A DNA stretch of 17,032 nucleotides from an uncultured Clostridia bacterium (GTDB lineage Bacteria > Bacillota > Clostridia > Oscillospirales > Oscillospiraceae), in contig CANDEH010000048.1 of the NCBI GenBank assembly GCA_947383645.1, positions 1 to 17,032 of the forward strand, written 5' to 3'. The stretch's first letter is position 1. Every line of letters begins with the position of its first letter. Positions 1 to 6,361 of the stretch are shown one piece after another. The notes beneath the pieces are model-generated. The model saw only the letters and a list, made by a program, of their open reading frames with translations, was not told the origin of the DNA and searched no databases. The position numbers were made by a program, and so were the translations under genes.

Positions 1-365
1 TGGCCGGGGGGCTCCAGCCGGCGGTGAACCGGATCTTCCCCTACGCCGCCCCGGACTACTCCGAGGACTGCGCCGACGGCTCCACCTACCAGCTGTCCCT
101 GTGCTGCCTGGAGAACGCCCGGGATATTCTCCTGGCTCTGGAGGCGGAGTACCGCTCCCTCTACGCCCGGAACCTGACCCTCAGCCGCCTCAGCGAGGCC
201 ATCATCCTTCCCCTCTGTCCCGACCGGGGGGGTTGCATGAACGTGGACCCCAACCGGGCCGCCTCCACCTACCTGGAGAACGATCTGATGATGCTGCGCC
301 GGCTGCGCTCCAAGGTGCGGATTGTCATCGGAAACGACGGGGACGGCATGTCCGCCCCATATTAA
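1..365 (+). CDS. 3' end of an unrecognised protein (partial)
   Basis: The reading frame is open from the first bases of the window to a TAA at 363-365, so this is the C-terminal ~120 residues of a longer gene. A GTG at 24 lies inside the open frame and has no convincing ribosome site, so it is probably not the start. The visible part is soluble, with no membrane segment. It has several Cys (an LCCLE pair and one in DRGGC), a long amphipathic helix around LLALEAEYRSLYARN, and ends near SKVRIVIGNDGDGM. I do not recognise the family. The stop lies 26 bases before the next ATG, so it is probably co-transcribed with the dehydrogenase-like gene. Confidence 0.6.
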   Translation, partial: AGGLQPAVNRIFPYAAPDYSEDCADGSTYQLSLCCLENARDILLALEAEYRSLYARNLTLSRLSEAIILPLCPDRGGCMNVDPNRAASTYLENDLMMLRRLRSKVRIVIGNDGDGMSAPY

Positions 366-391
366 GATCTGAGAATCAATAAGGAGACGTC

Positions 392-1627
392 ATGTACTTC
401 TATCAACACAGCGGCCGGGCCCTCTGCTCCTTTGAGGCGGGCCTGCCCTTTGAAAAGCTGGATCGGCTCCCCGACACCGGGGCTGTCGCCTTTCTTTTCC
501 GCCGCGCCCCTCTCGCCGGGCGGGATGTCTTTGCCGTCACCCACCCCCGCCTGCTGACAGCGGAGGAGCGTATGTCCACCCTCACCGACGCCGCGGCGGC
601 GCCGGAGGTCCCCCCCGCTTTGGAGCGGGCTGTCGGCGAGGGACGGGTGACGGCGGTGAATCTGGACCACCCCAGGTGGGAGGAGATGCTGCGCCCCCTT
701 CTGCCCCGGAGAAAAAAGCGGGTGAATCTGCTGGCTCTGGGAGATGTGGGCAGCACGCTGCTCATTGGGCTGAAGCTCCTGGGCGGCGAGGCAATCGGCC
801 GCATCGGTATCTGCGATGTGCGGGAGGAGGCGGCGCGGCGCTGGGAGTTCGAGCTGAACCAGATCGCCCCGCCTATGGTCTACGACGCCCTGCCGGAGGT
901 GGAGATTGTCTCCCAGGAGGACCTGTTTGACTGCGACGTGTTCCTCTTCTGCGCCTCCCGGTTTGTGCCGGACACGGCGGTGAAGTCCGGGGATGTGCGC
1001 ATGGCCCAGTACAAGCTGAATCGGGAGCTGGTGGTCCGCTACGCCCGTCAGGCCCGGGAGTGTGGCTACAGGGGTCTCTTCTGCGTGGTCAGCGACCCGG
1101 TGGACCCCCTCTGCCGGGCGGCGCTGCTGCGCAGCAACGAGGACGAGAGCGGCGTATTTGACGGAAAAGGGCTTTTGACCCACCAGGTCCGGGGCTTCGG
1201 CCTGGGGGTGATGAACGCCCGGGCGGCCTACTACGCCAAGGGGGACCCCCGCTTCGCCAGCTTTCTCACCCAGGGGCGCAGTTTCGGCCCCCACGGCCAG
1301 GGGCTGACGGTGGCCAACGCCATTGCCGGCTACGACGACGCGTTATCCCAGAAGCTGACGGCCAAGGCCCTCCGGGCCAATCTGGAGATGCGGGAGCTGG
1401 GGTTCAAGCCCTATGTGGCCCCGGCCCTGTCCTCCGGGGCGCTGTCGGTGCTCTCGGCCATCGAGGGACGCTGGCACTACGGCAGCGGCTATCTGGACGG
1501 CGTGTTCATGGGCTCCTGGAGCTGTCTCACCCCCGCCGGCCCGGCGGTGGAGCAGCTGCCCCTGCCTCCGGCGCTCCTTCGCCGGATTGAGGAGGCCGCA
1601 GCGGTGCTCCGCTCCATCGAGGCGTAG
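392..1627 (+). CDS. Lactate/malate dehydrogenase-like NAD-binding protein
   Basis: A 411-residue protein; ATG 392 follows AAGGAG at 381-386. A Rossmann core starts near residue 112: the dinucleotide loop GDVGSTLLIGL (117-127), then an acidic residue after the second strand (CD, 141-142) that usually favours NAD. VVSDPVDPL (232-240) matches the VxNPVDxL segment of lactate/malate dehydrogenases. GPHGQG (299-304) sits where the family has its catalytic-His GxHGxS motif. Family membership implies NAD-linked oxidation or reduction of a 2-hydroxy/2-oxo acid, but the substrate-specificity residues are not obvious. Oddly, about 110 residues precede the Rossmann fold, whereas ordinary enzymes of ~310-330 residues begin with it. 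It sits in a tight run with a GNAT protein and a flavoprotein, so a specialised role is more likely than housekeeping lactate production. I am sure of the superfamily, not of the substrate. Confidence 0.8.
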   Translation: MYFYQHSGRALCSFEAGLPFEKLDRLPDTGAVAFLFRRAPLAGRDVFAVTHPRLLTAEERMSTLTDAAAAPEVPPALERAVGEGRVTAVNLDHPRWEEMLRPLLPRRKKRVNLLALGDVGSTLLIGLKLLGGEAIGRIGICDVREEAARRWEFELNQIAPPMVYDALPEVEIVSQEDLFDCDVFLFCASRFVPDTAVKSGDVRMAQYKLNRELVVRYARQARECGYRGLFCVVSDPVDPLCRAALLRSNEDESGVFDGKGLLTHQVRGFGLGVMNARAAYYAKGDPRFASFLTQGRSFGPHGQGLTVANAIAGYDDALSQKLTAKALRANLEMRELGFKPYVAPALSSGALSVLSAIEGRWHYGSGYLDGVFMGSWSCLTPAGPAVEQLPLPPALLRRIEEAAAVLRSIEA

Positions 1628-1629
1628 CC

Positions 1630-2175
1630 GTGGTGACCATCCGGGAACTGCGGGAGGACGACAGCCTGGAGGCTGTCAGCGCCATCTATGCCCGGAGCTG
1701 GCGGGAAGCCTACCGGGGCATCGTGCCCCAGGGGTATCTGGACCGCCTGGAGGACGGCTTTTGGCTGTCCACGCTGGAGGCAAGGCGGGTGGACAGCTTA
1801 GTGGCGGAGGCGGACGGCGTCCTGGCGGGCACCGTCTGCGCCGGCCCCGGTCGGGACGGGCGGTGGTGGGACTGGGGGGAGATCGTCGCCCTCTACCTGC
1901 TGCCGGACTATCAGCGGCGGGGGATTGGCACGCTGCTGCTGGAGGCGGCCATGGGCCGCCTGCGGCAGTTGGGATTTGCGAATACCTACCTCTGGGCGGC
2001 GGAGGGAAACCTCCCCGCCCGGCGGTTCTACGAGGCCCGGGGCTTCGTCCCGGCCCCGGAGCGCACCCGCACGGTCCTCGACGGCAAGGCGGTGCGGGAG
2101 GTGCGGTATATCCGGACACAACAGACCCGCGACGCAAGGAGGGAGAGGCATGACGATTGTCCTGCCGGAAAATGA
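1630..2175 (+). CDS. GNAT-family N-acetyltransferase
   Basis: A 181-residue protein starting at GTG 1630 (or the adjacent GTG 1633), two bases after the previous stop, with GAGG at 1619-1622 as ribosome site. The N-terminus TIRELREDDSLEAVSAIYARSW is a typical GNAT strand-helix start. The acetyl-CoA pyrophosphate loop (motif A) is LYLLPDYQRRGIGTLLLEAA, with the Q/RxxGxG/A signature. It is followed by NTYLWAAEGNLPARRFYEARGF, the usual motif B with its N-x-x-A-x-x-F-Y-x-x-x-GF ending. It should transfer an acetyl group from acetyl-CoA to an amine; the substrate cannot be read from sequence. The last 26 bases overlap the next gene in another frame, which implies translational coupling. The tail after RYIRTQQ is poor in structure and probably disordered. 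Confidence 0.88.
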   Translation: MVTIRELREDDSLEAVSAIYARSWREAYRGIVPQGYLDRLEDGFWLSTLEARRVDSLVAEADGVLAGTVCAGPGRDGRWWDWGEIVALYLLPDYQRRGIGTLLLEAAMGRLRQLGFANTYLWAAEGNLPARRFYEARGFVPAPERTRTVLDGKAVREVRYIRTQQTRDARRERHDDCPAGK

Positions 2176-3166
2176 ATACAGCGCCGCGCTGCTGGAGCAG
2201 ATCGAGGCGGCGGCGGAGGGCATTCCCCACACCGTTACGGACCGCCTGGACGGCCTCGCGGGGAAGGTCCTCTTCGCCGTGGCCCTGGACGAGTGCGGCT
2301 GCAACGACGGCTACTACCGGCTGCTCCGCCGTCTCCGGGGGGACCCGGCGCTGCTCCGGGGCTGCACGGCGGGGCTGGTGGTGACGGGGCAGGGGGAGCT
2401 CTACACCAAGTCCATCGCCCGGACCCTGGCCCTGTCGGCCAACATGGCCGGCTGCGCCCTGATTGGCCGGCCCCTGGTGGAGGCCACCGGCTCGTTGCGC
2501 AACTTCCACACCCAGGCGGACATCCAGGGGGTGGACGTCCGCACCGCCTGCCACCGCTCCCTCCGGGAGCTGATGGAGCGCCTGGACGCCTGGCAGGGGC
2601 CGGCGCCGGTGCGGCGTCTCACGGCCATCCACGCCTCGGTGCGCCGGACCTCCAATACCCTGGCGCTGTGGGAGCTGGTCCGCCGGCATCTCAGCGGCGT
2701 GGAGATCGAGGAGTACTGCCTCTTAAACGGCGCGGTGTCCGACTGCGCCGGGTGCAGCTACACCACCTGTATGCACTTCGGGGACCAGGGGGGCTGCTTC
2801 TACGGCGGGGTGATGGTGGACGAGGTCTTTCCCGCCCTCCGCCGCAGCGACACCTTAGTGATGCTCTGCGCCAACTACAACGACGCCCTCTCGGCCAACC
2901 TCACCGCCTTTGTCAACCGCCTGACCTCCCTGTTTCGCCAGCAGCGGTTCTACGACAAGCGGCTCTACGCCCTGGTGGTCTCCGGTTACTCCGGCGGCGA
3001 CCTGCTGGCCCAGCAGCTTCTGTCGGCCATGAATATGAACAAGAGCTTCTACCTGTCCCCCTACTTCGCCCTGCTGGAGACCGCCAACGACGCGGGGAGC
3101 CTCCTTCGCTCCGACGGCGTGGAGGACCGGGCCCGGCAGTTCGCGCTGCGGATGCTGGAGGGGTAG
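2150..3166 (+). CDS. Flavodoxin-fold NAD(P)H-dependent oxidoreductase, two-part
   Basis: A 338-residue protein; ATG 2150 follows a strong AAGGAGGG at 2136-2143. Residues 157-338 look like the NADPH-dependent FMN reductase/flavodoxin fold: a phosphate-binding segment AIHASVRRTSNTLALW (159-174) in the position of the usual GSPRxxSNT, then a Cys cluster C199, C202, C207 and C216. In related iron-sulfur flavoproteins such Cys can hold a cluster, but the spacing here (C-x2-C-x4-C-x8-C) is not the classical compact motif. Residues 1-150 form a separate N-terminal part with GLVVTGQGELYTKSIART, which may be a second degenerate flavodoxin-like domain. It probably carries FMN and acts in the cytoplasm as a redox partner. 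Its position after the dehydrogenase-like gene suggests a shared redox pathway, but no substrate can be named. Confidence 0.72.
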   Translation: MTIVLPENEYSAALLEQIEAAAEGIPHTVTDRLDGLAGKVLFAVALDECGCNDGYYRLLRRLRGDPALLRGCTAGLVVTGQGELYTKSIARTLALSANMAGCALIGRPLVEATGSLRNFHTQADIQGVDVRTACHRSLRELMERLDAWQGPAPVRRLTAIHASVRRTSNTLALWELVRRHLSGVEIEEYCLLNGAVSDCAGCSYTTCMHFGDQGGCFYGGVMVDEVFPALRRSDTLVMLCANYNDALSANLTAFVNRLTSLFRQQRFYDKRLYALVVSGYSGGDLLAQQLLSAMNMNKSFYLSPYFALLETANDAGSLLRSDGVEDRARQFALRMLEG

Positions 3167-3169
3167 AGT

Positions 3170-3421
3170 ATGAAGATGTGGAAGGAAAGGACCTGGCAGC
3201 ACGAGGTCACCGGCGTGGACGGCCAGGTGACGCTGTTCGGCGTCAACATCTTCGATTATGCGTGGCGGGACACCGGCCGGTCTGTGAAGGTCCGCCACCC
3301 GATGTACGATCAGGCGTACAGGTTCCCCATCTACGCCGTCACCATTGACGGGGCGGAGCGGGAGTTCGCCGCCGGGGAGTTCAGCAGCTGCGTCTGGGGG
3401 TTCTATGTGTACAAGTTTTAG
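3170..3421 (+). CDS. Small conserved-looking protein of unknown function (83 aa)
   Basis: An 83-residue ORF starting 3 bases after the flavoprotein stop, with the GGAGGGG that ends that gene as ribosome site. It is rich in aromatics (W4, W9, F23, Y30, W32, Y46, F52, Y55, F72, W76, F78, Y79, Y81, F83), has no membrane segment, and looks like a small beta-rich domain (TLFGVNIFDY, FPIYAVTIDG, SSCVWGFYVYKF). Codon use matches its neighbours, which supports real coding. I do not recognise the family. Its spacing suggests it belongs to the dehydrogenase-flavoprotein run. Confidence 0.65.
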   Translation: MKMWKERTWQHEVTGVDGQVTLFGVNIFDYAWRDTGRSVKVRHPMYDQAYRFPIYAVTIDGAEREFAAGEFSSCVWGFYVYKF

Positions 3422-3430
3422 GGGGATGCC

Positions 3431-3574
3431 ATGACCAGAACCTTTCGCGCCTTTATGGAAAAGGAGGATTTGCAGCTCGTCTTCACCCGATTCCAAAGCC
3501 TCCTGCCGGTCTGCTGCGTCCCTGCCTGCTCGGACAGCACAAAAGTCCCCTGTGCAGGGGAACATAGAGATTGA
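3431..3574 (+). pseudogene. 47-codon ORF, probably the truncated start of a lost gene
   Basis: ATG 3431 lies 9 bases after the previous stop with GGGGG just upstream, so translation could start here. The first ~25 residues (MTRTFRAFMEKEDLQLVFTR and on) look like an ordinary helical N-terminus. After about FQSLL the sequence turns Cys- and Pro-rich and ends in a TGA inside the noncoding stretch. The likeliest reading is the 5' end of a gene whose remainder was deleted or replaced. A genuine 47-residue peptide is possible but less likely. Confidence 0.35.
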
Positions 3575-3577
3575 TGC

Positions 3578-3607
3578 GGAGTGGCGTAGCGGGAGCGGCG
3601 CCACTCC
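3578..3607. repeat. Stem-loop with perfect 9-bp arms
   Basis: GGAGTGGCG (3578-3586) pairs perfectly with CGCCACTCC (3599-3607) around a 12-base GC-rich loop. No T-run follows, so it is not a standard terminator. A second, smaller hairpin CCCCTG-TG-CAGGGG (3547-3560) lies just upstream. Such hairpins in decayed intergenic DNA are often parts of dispersed repeats, but repetition cannot be tested from one window. Confidence 0.5.
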
Positions 3608-3800
3608 AGCTTTTGCGCACTTATGGTTGCAGAAATAAAATCGTTAATCAGCGCTCTGGTCGGTTTAAAAGCCCGGATTTTCTGCCGATAGATACATTCA
3701 GTGTCATCTGCGCCTGGTATTCCAGCCACAGGCAGACGGAGGAATTTGCCGAGAGCCGGCTTTAAGCCTGCTGTGAGGTTGCCAGGGACAAGGGGCATAT

Positions 3801-3830
3801 TGTGACTGGCGGACATTTGCATGCTATATT
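3801..3830 (+). promoter_or_regulatory. Probable promoter of the response regulator operon
   Basis: An extended -10, TGCTATATT, has its hexamer TATATT at 3825-3830. The -35 position (about 3801-3807, TGTGACT) matches TTGACA poorly, as expected for an activated promoter. The spacer contains GACATTTG (3812-3819), an octamer that recurs upstream of the ABC ATPase gene (5628-5635), and TGTGAC also occurs in both places. Autoregulation by the encoded regulator is a reasonable inference. The regulator's ATG is at 3867. Confidence 0.5.
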
Positions 3831-3866
3831 GTTCTTATCAATCGTATCAATAGAGGAGGACGGGCC

Positions 3867-4556
3867 ATGAGACGGATATTGCTTGTGGAGGACGACGACC
3901 TTTTGAATAAGACCCTGGCCTTCAACCTGGTTTCCGACGGCTGGGATGTTACCTCCGCCCTGAATGCCAGGACTGCCGCCAGTCTGCTGTCCGGGGCGGC
4001 GTATGACCTGGTGCTGCTGGACATCAGTCTGCCGGACGGGAACGGCTACGACCTGTGCAGGCTGATAAAGCCGGAGCACGCCGACACGGTGGTGATCTTC
4101 CTCACCGCCAACGACCGGGAGAGCGATCAGATCCGGGGCTATGAGGCGGGGGCGGTGGACTACATCACCAAGCCCTTCTCCATCGGGGCCTTGCAGCGGA
4201 AGATCCGCGCCATGTTCGCCATGCTGGAGCACCACAAACCGGCAAAGGATCTCTACGACGACGGCAGGCTGTTCCTGGACTTCTCGGAGCAGGCCGCCAC
4301 CCTGAACGGAAAACCGCTGACCCTCTCCGCTATGGAGTACAGGATGCTGCATCTGTTCTGCAAAAATCCCAGGCAGGTTTTGACCCGGCGGCGGCTTTTG
4401 GAGCGGCTGTGGGATGTGGACGGGAAATTTGTGGACGAGCACACCCTGACCACCTCCATCAGCCGTATCCGGGGGAAGATCGAGGCGGAGGGCGACACCT
4501 ACATCAAGACCATCTACGGCATCGGGTATCAGTGGACAGGGGGTGAGCGGAGATGA
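3867..4556 (+). CDS. OmpR/PhoB-family response regulator
   Basis: A 229-residue two-component regulator; ATG 3867 is 6 bases after GAGGAGGA. The receiver domain (about 1-115) has the acidic pair in LLVEDDD (6-11), the phospho-acceptor D52 in LVLLDISLPDG, T80 in FLTAND and K102 in ITKPF, so all catalytic positions are present. The C-terminal half (about 130-226) is a winged-helix DNA-binding domain: LTLSAMEYRMLHLFCKNP, then the recognition-helix region VDEHTLTTSISRIRGKIE and the terminal wing hairpin TIYGIGYQW. It should bind direct repeats as a dimer once phosphorylated by the kinase encoded next, whose start overlaps its stop by 4 bases (ATGA). Its likely target is the repeat cluster at 5583-5634 before the ABC genes. 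Confidence 0.95.
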   Translation: MRRILLVEDDDLLNKTLAFNLVSDGWDVTSALNARTAASLLSGAAYDLVLLDISLPDGNGYDLCRLIKPEHADTVVIFLTANDRESDQIRGYEAGAVDYITKPFSIGALQRKIRAMFAMLEHHKPAKDLYDDGRLFLDFSEQAATLNGKPLTLSAMEYRMLHLFCKNPRQVLTRRRLLERLWDVDGKFVDEHTLTTSISRIRGKIEAEGDTYIKTIYGIGYQWTGGERR

Positions 4557-5578
4557 GGCGCATTTCGGTCAAGACGATATTTCTGCTGATAGAGACCGGC
4601 GCGGCGGCCTCCATGCTGGCGCTCTCCCTCCTCCTCTCCGCCATGACCGGCCAGGGGCGGGTACTGCTGGCCGGTGCGCTGCTGACGGCCTGCGCTCTGA
4701 TCTGGCTGTTCCTGCTGACGCTGTTTTTCGCCAGGCGGCTGTCCCGCTTCACAAGCGACCTGTGCCGGACCATGGACAGCATGATTACCGGCGGTGAGGA
4801 GCCGGCCCGGGCGGCTGACAGCGAGACCATCTTCGCCCGTATCAGTTACCGCCTCTCCCGGCTGTACGGCATCCTTCAGGAGAACCGGCGCAGGGTGGAC
4901 GAGGAGCGACAGGAGCTGCAGGCGCTGGTGTCGGACATCTCCCATCAGGTGAAGACGCCGGTAAGTAATCTGAAAATGGTGACGGACACGCTGCTGGCGA
5001 GGCCCGTTACGGAGCGGGAGCGGCGGGACTTTTTGCAGGGCATTCGCAGCCAGACGGACAAGCTGGAATTTCTGGTGCAGTCCATGGGGAAAGCCTCCTG
5101 CCTGGAGACCGGGGCAATTACCCTGGAAAAGAGGGATGCTCCGCTGCTGGACACGCTGGCCCAGGCCATGGGCGGCATCGTCTACGGGGCGGAGCAAAAG
5201 GGCATCTCCGTGGAGGTACAGTGTCCGGAGGACCTGCGGGTGTCTCACGACGGCAAGTGGACGGCGGAGGCCCTGTTCAATCTGCTGGACAACGCGGTGA
5301 AGTACACCCCGGCGGGCGGCAAAATCAGTGTGTCGGTGGAGCAGTGGGAGATGTATGTCAAGCTGGATGTGACCGACACCGGCAGGGGCATCCCGGAGAG
5401 CCGGCAGGCCGCCATCTTCCGGCGCTTTTACCGGGAGGAGGAGGTCCACGACCAGCCGGGGGTGGGCATCGGGCTGTATCTGGCCCGGGAGATCGTCACC
5501 CGGCAGGGCGGCTACATCAAGGTGACCTCAGAGATGGGCCGGGGGTCCACCTTTTCCGTATTCCTGCCCCGGCGATAA
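4553..5578 (+). CDS. Sensor histidine kinase with two TM helices and minimal loop
   Basis: A 341-residue membrane kinase. Two hydrophobic helices (about 8-30 and 37-60) are separated by only ~6 residues (TGQGR), leaving essentially no extracellular sensor domain. A coiled linker (about 61-125) leads to the H-box DISHQVKTP with phospho-accepting H131. The ATPase domain has the N-box NLLDNAVKY (N247), the G1 box DTGRGI (275-280) and the G2 box GVGIGLYL (303-310), so it looks fully active. This layout is that of intramembrane-sensing kinases of the BceS type, which are known to take their signal from a partner ABC transporter. Here an ABC ATPase and FtsX-type permease follow directly. The signal is probably a cell-envelope-active compound, but that is inference from the architecture. 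Confidence 0.93.
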   Translation: MRRISVKTIFLLIETGAAASMLALSLLLSAMTGQGRVLLAGALLTACALIWLFLLTLFFARRLSRFTSDLCRTMDSMITGGEEPARAADSETIFARISYRLSRLYGILQENRRRVDEERQELQALVSDISHQVKTPVSNLKMVTDTLLARPVTERERRDFLQGIRSQTDKLEFLVQSMGKASCLETGAITLEKRDAPLLDTLAQAMGGIVYGAEQKGISVEVQCPEDLRVSHDGKWTAEALFNLLDNAVKYTPAGGKISVSVEQWEMYVKLDVTDTGRGIPESRQAAIFRRFYREEEVHDQPGVGIGLYLAREIVTRQGGYIKVTSEMGRGSTFSVFLPRR

Positions 5579-5582
5579 ACTG

Positions 5583-5646
5583 TTCACAGAAAATTCACAA
5601 TTGAAGCTCCGATTCGGACATTTCTGTGACATTTGGATTTTACGAT
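5583..5646 (+). promoter_or_regulatory. Candidate regulator operator and promoter of the ABC genes
   Basis: Two direct-repeat pairs, each with an 11-bp period: TTCACA at 5583-5588 and 5594-5599, and GACATTT at 5617-5623 and 5628-5634. An 11-bp period puts both half-sites on one face of the helix, the classic layout for OmpR/PhoB-family dimers; the first pair resembles the TTNACA-N5-TTNACA form known for Bacillus PhoP. A -10-like TACGAT at 5641-5646 has its -35 slot (17-bp spacer) at 5618-5623, inside the first GACATTT, and there is no good -35 otherwise. This suggests activation of the transporter by the upstream regulator. Confidence 0.6.
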
Positions 5647-5682
5647 AGCTCCGCGACAGACAAACGAGAGGAGCAGATGAAG

Positions 5683-6348
5683 ATGAACGTGTTGCAGACC
5701 ATCGACCTGAAAAAGCAGTATGGCGCTGGGCCAAACATCACCCGGGCCCTGGATGGCGTGAATCTCTCGGTGGAGCAGGGGGAGTTTGTGGCGGTGGTGG
5801 GGACCTCCGGCAGCGGCAAGTCCACTCTGCTCAATATGATGGGCGGGCTGGACACGCCCACCTCCGGCAGCGTCCTTGTCCGGGGGGACGAGCTGGCGAA
5901 GAAGAACGACGAGGAGCTGACCATCTTTCGCCGCCGGAATATCGGCTTTATCTTCCAGAACTACAATCTGGTCCCCATTCTGAACGTCTATGAGAACATC
6001 GTTCTGCCGGTGGAGCTGGACGGGGACACAGCGGACCGGAAATTCATGGACGAGATTGTACACATGCTGGCCCTGGAGAACAAGCTGCAAAATATGCCGG
6101 GCAACCTCTCCGGCGGACAGCAGCAGCGGGTGGCCATTGCCCGGGCCCTGATTACGAAACCGGCTATCGTTCTGGCCGACGAGCCCACCGGCAACCTGGA
6201 CAGCAGGACCAGCGCCGACGTGCTGGGCCTGCTGAAACGTACCGGTACGGAGTTCAACCAGACAATCGTCATGATTACGCATAACAGCGAGATCGCCCAG
6301 CTGGCCGACCGCATTGTGCGGATCGAGGACGGCAGAATTGTGGGATAA
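5683..6348 (+). CDS. ABC transporter ATP-binding protein (MacB/LolD type)
   Basis: A 221-residue ATPase. ATG 5683 is placed 9 bases after GAGGAG (5668-5673); ATG 5677 (two residues longer) is possible but only 3 bases from that site. All nucleotide-binding motifs are present: Walker A GTSGSGKST (about 40-48), Q-loop FIFQNYNLVP (Q92), signature LSGGQQQR (142-149), Walker B IVLADEPTGNLD (162-173) and switch His in MITHN (H200). IFQNYNLVPILNVYENI and DEPTGNLD are typical of the ATPases that pair with FtsX/MacB-type permeases, which mostly move or sense hydrophobic or peptide compounds. The permease begins 13 bases after its stop. Expression is probably under the repeat cluster upstream. Confidence 0.94.
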   Translation: MNVLQTIDLKKQYGAGPNITRALDGVNLSVEQGEFVAVVGTSGSGKSTLLNMMGGLDTPTSGSVLVRGDELAKKNDEELTIFRRRNIGFIFQNYNLVPILNVYENIVLPVELDGDTADRKFMDEIVHMLALENKLQNMPGNLSGGQQQRVAIARALITKPAIVLADEPTGNLDSRTSADVLGLLKRTGTEFNQTIVMITHNSEIAQLADRIVRIEDGRIVG

Positions 6349-6361
6349 GGGGGTGACAGCA

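Larger units (their letters stand above)
3575..3866. other. Noncoding stretch with decayed sequence and RR-operon promoter
   Basis: About 290 bases without a convincing gene, more AT-rich than its surroundings. It holds the stem-loop at 3578-3607 and the promoter of the regulator operon at its 3' end. Open frames on both strands here lack ribosome sites or neighbour-like codon use. Confidence 0.5.

Noticed and set aside
362..1294. 310-codon minus-strand frame
   Set aside because: Antisense to the dehydrogenase-like gene and low in complexity; no ribosome site or domain.
3623..3691. 22-codon plus-strand ORF in the intergenic stretch
   Set aside because: It looks like a short peptide but has no ribosome site, and its frame has no coding bias; kept as noncoding.
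3418..3822. 134-codon minus-strand frame over the decayed stretch
   Set aside because: It spans the stem-loop, lacks a ribosome site and has mixed composition; more likely an accidental open frame in a repeat-like region.
3836..3851. TATCAAT direct repeat with 9-bp period before the regulator gene
   Set aside because: Short, downstream of the promoter -10 and not in an 11-bp phase; probably chance.
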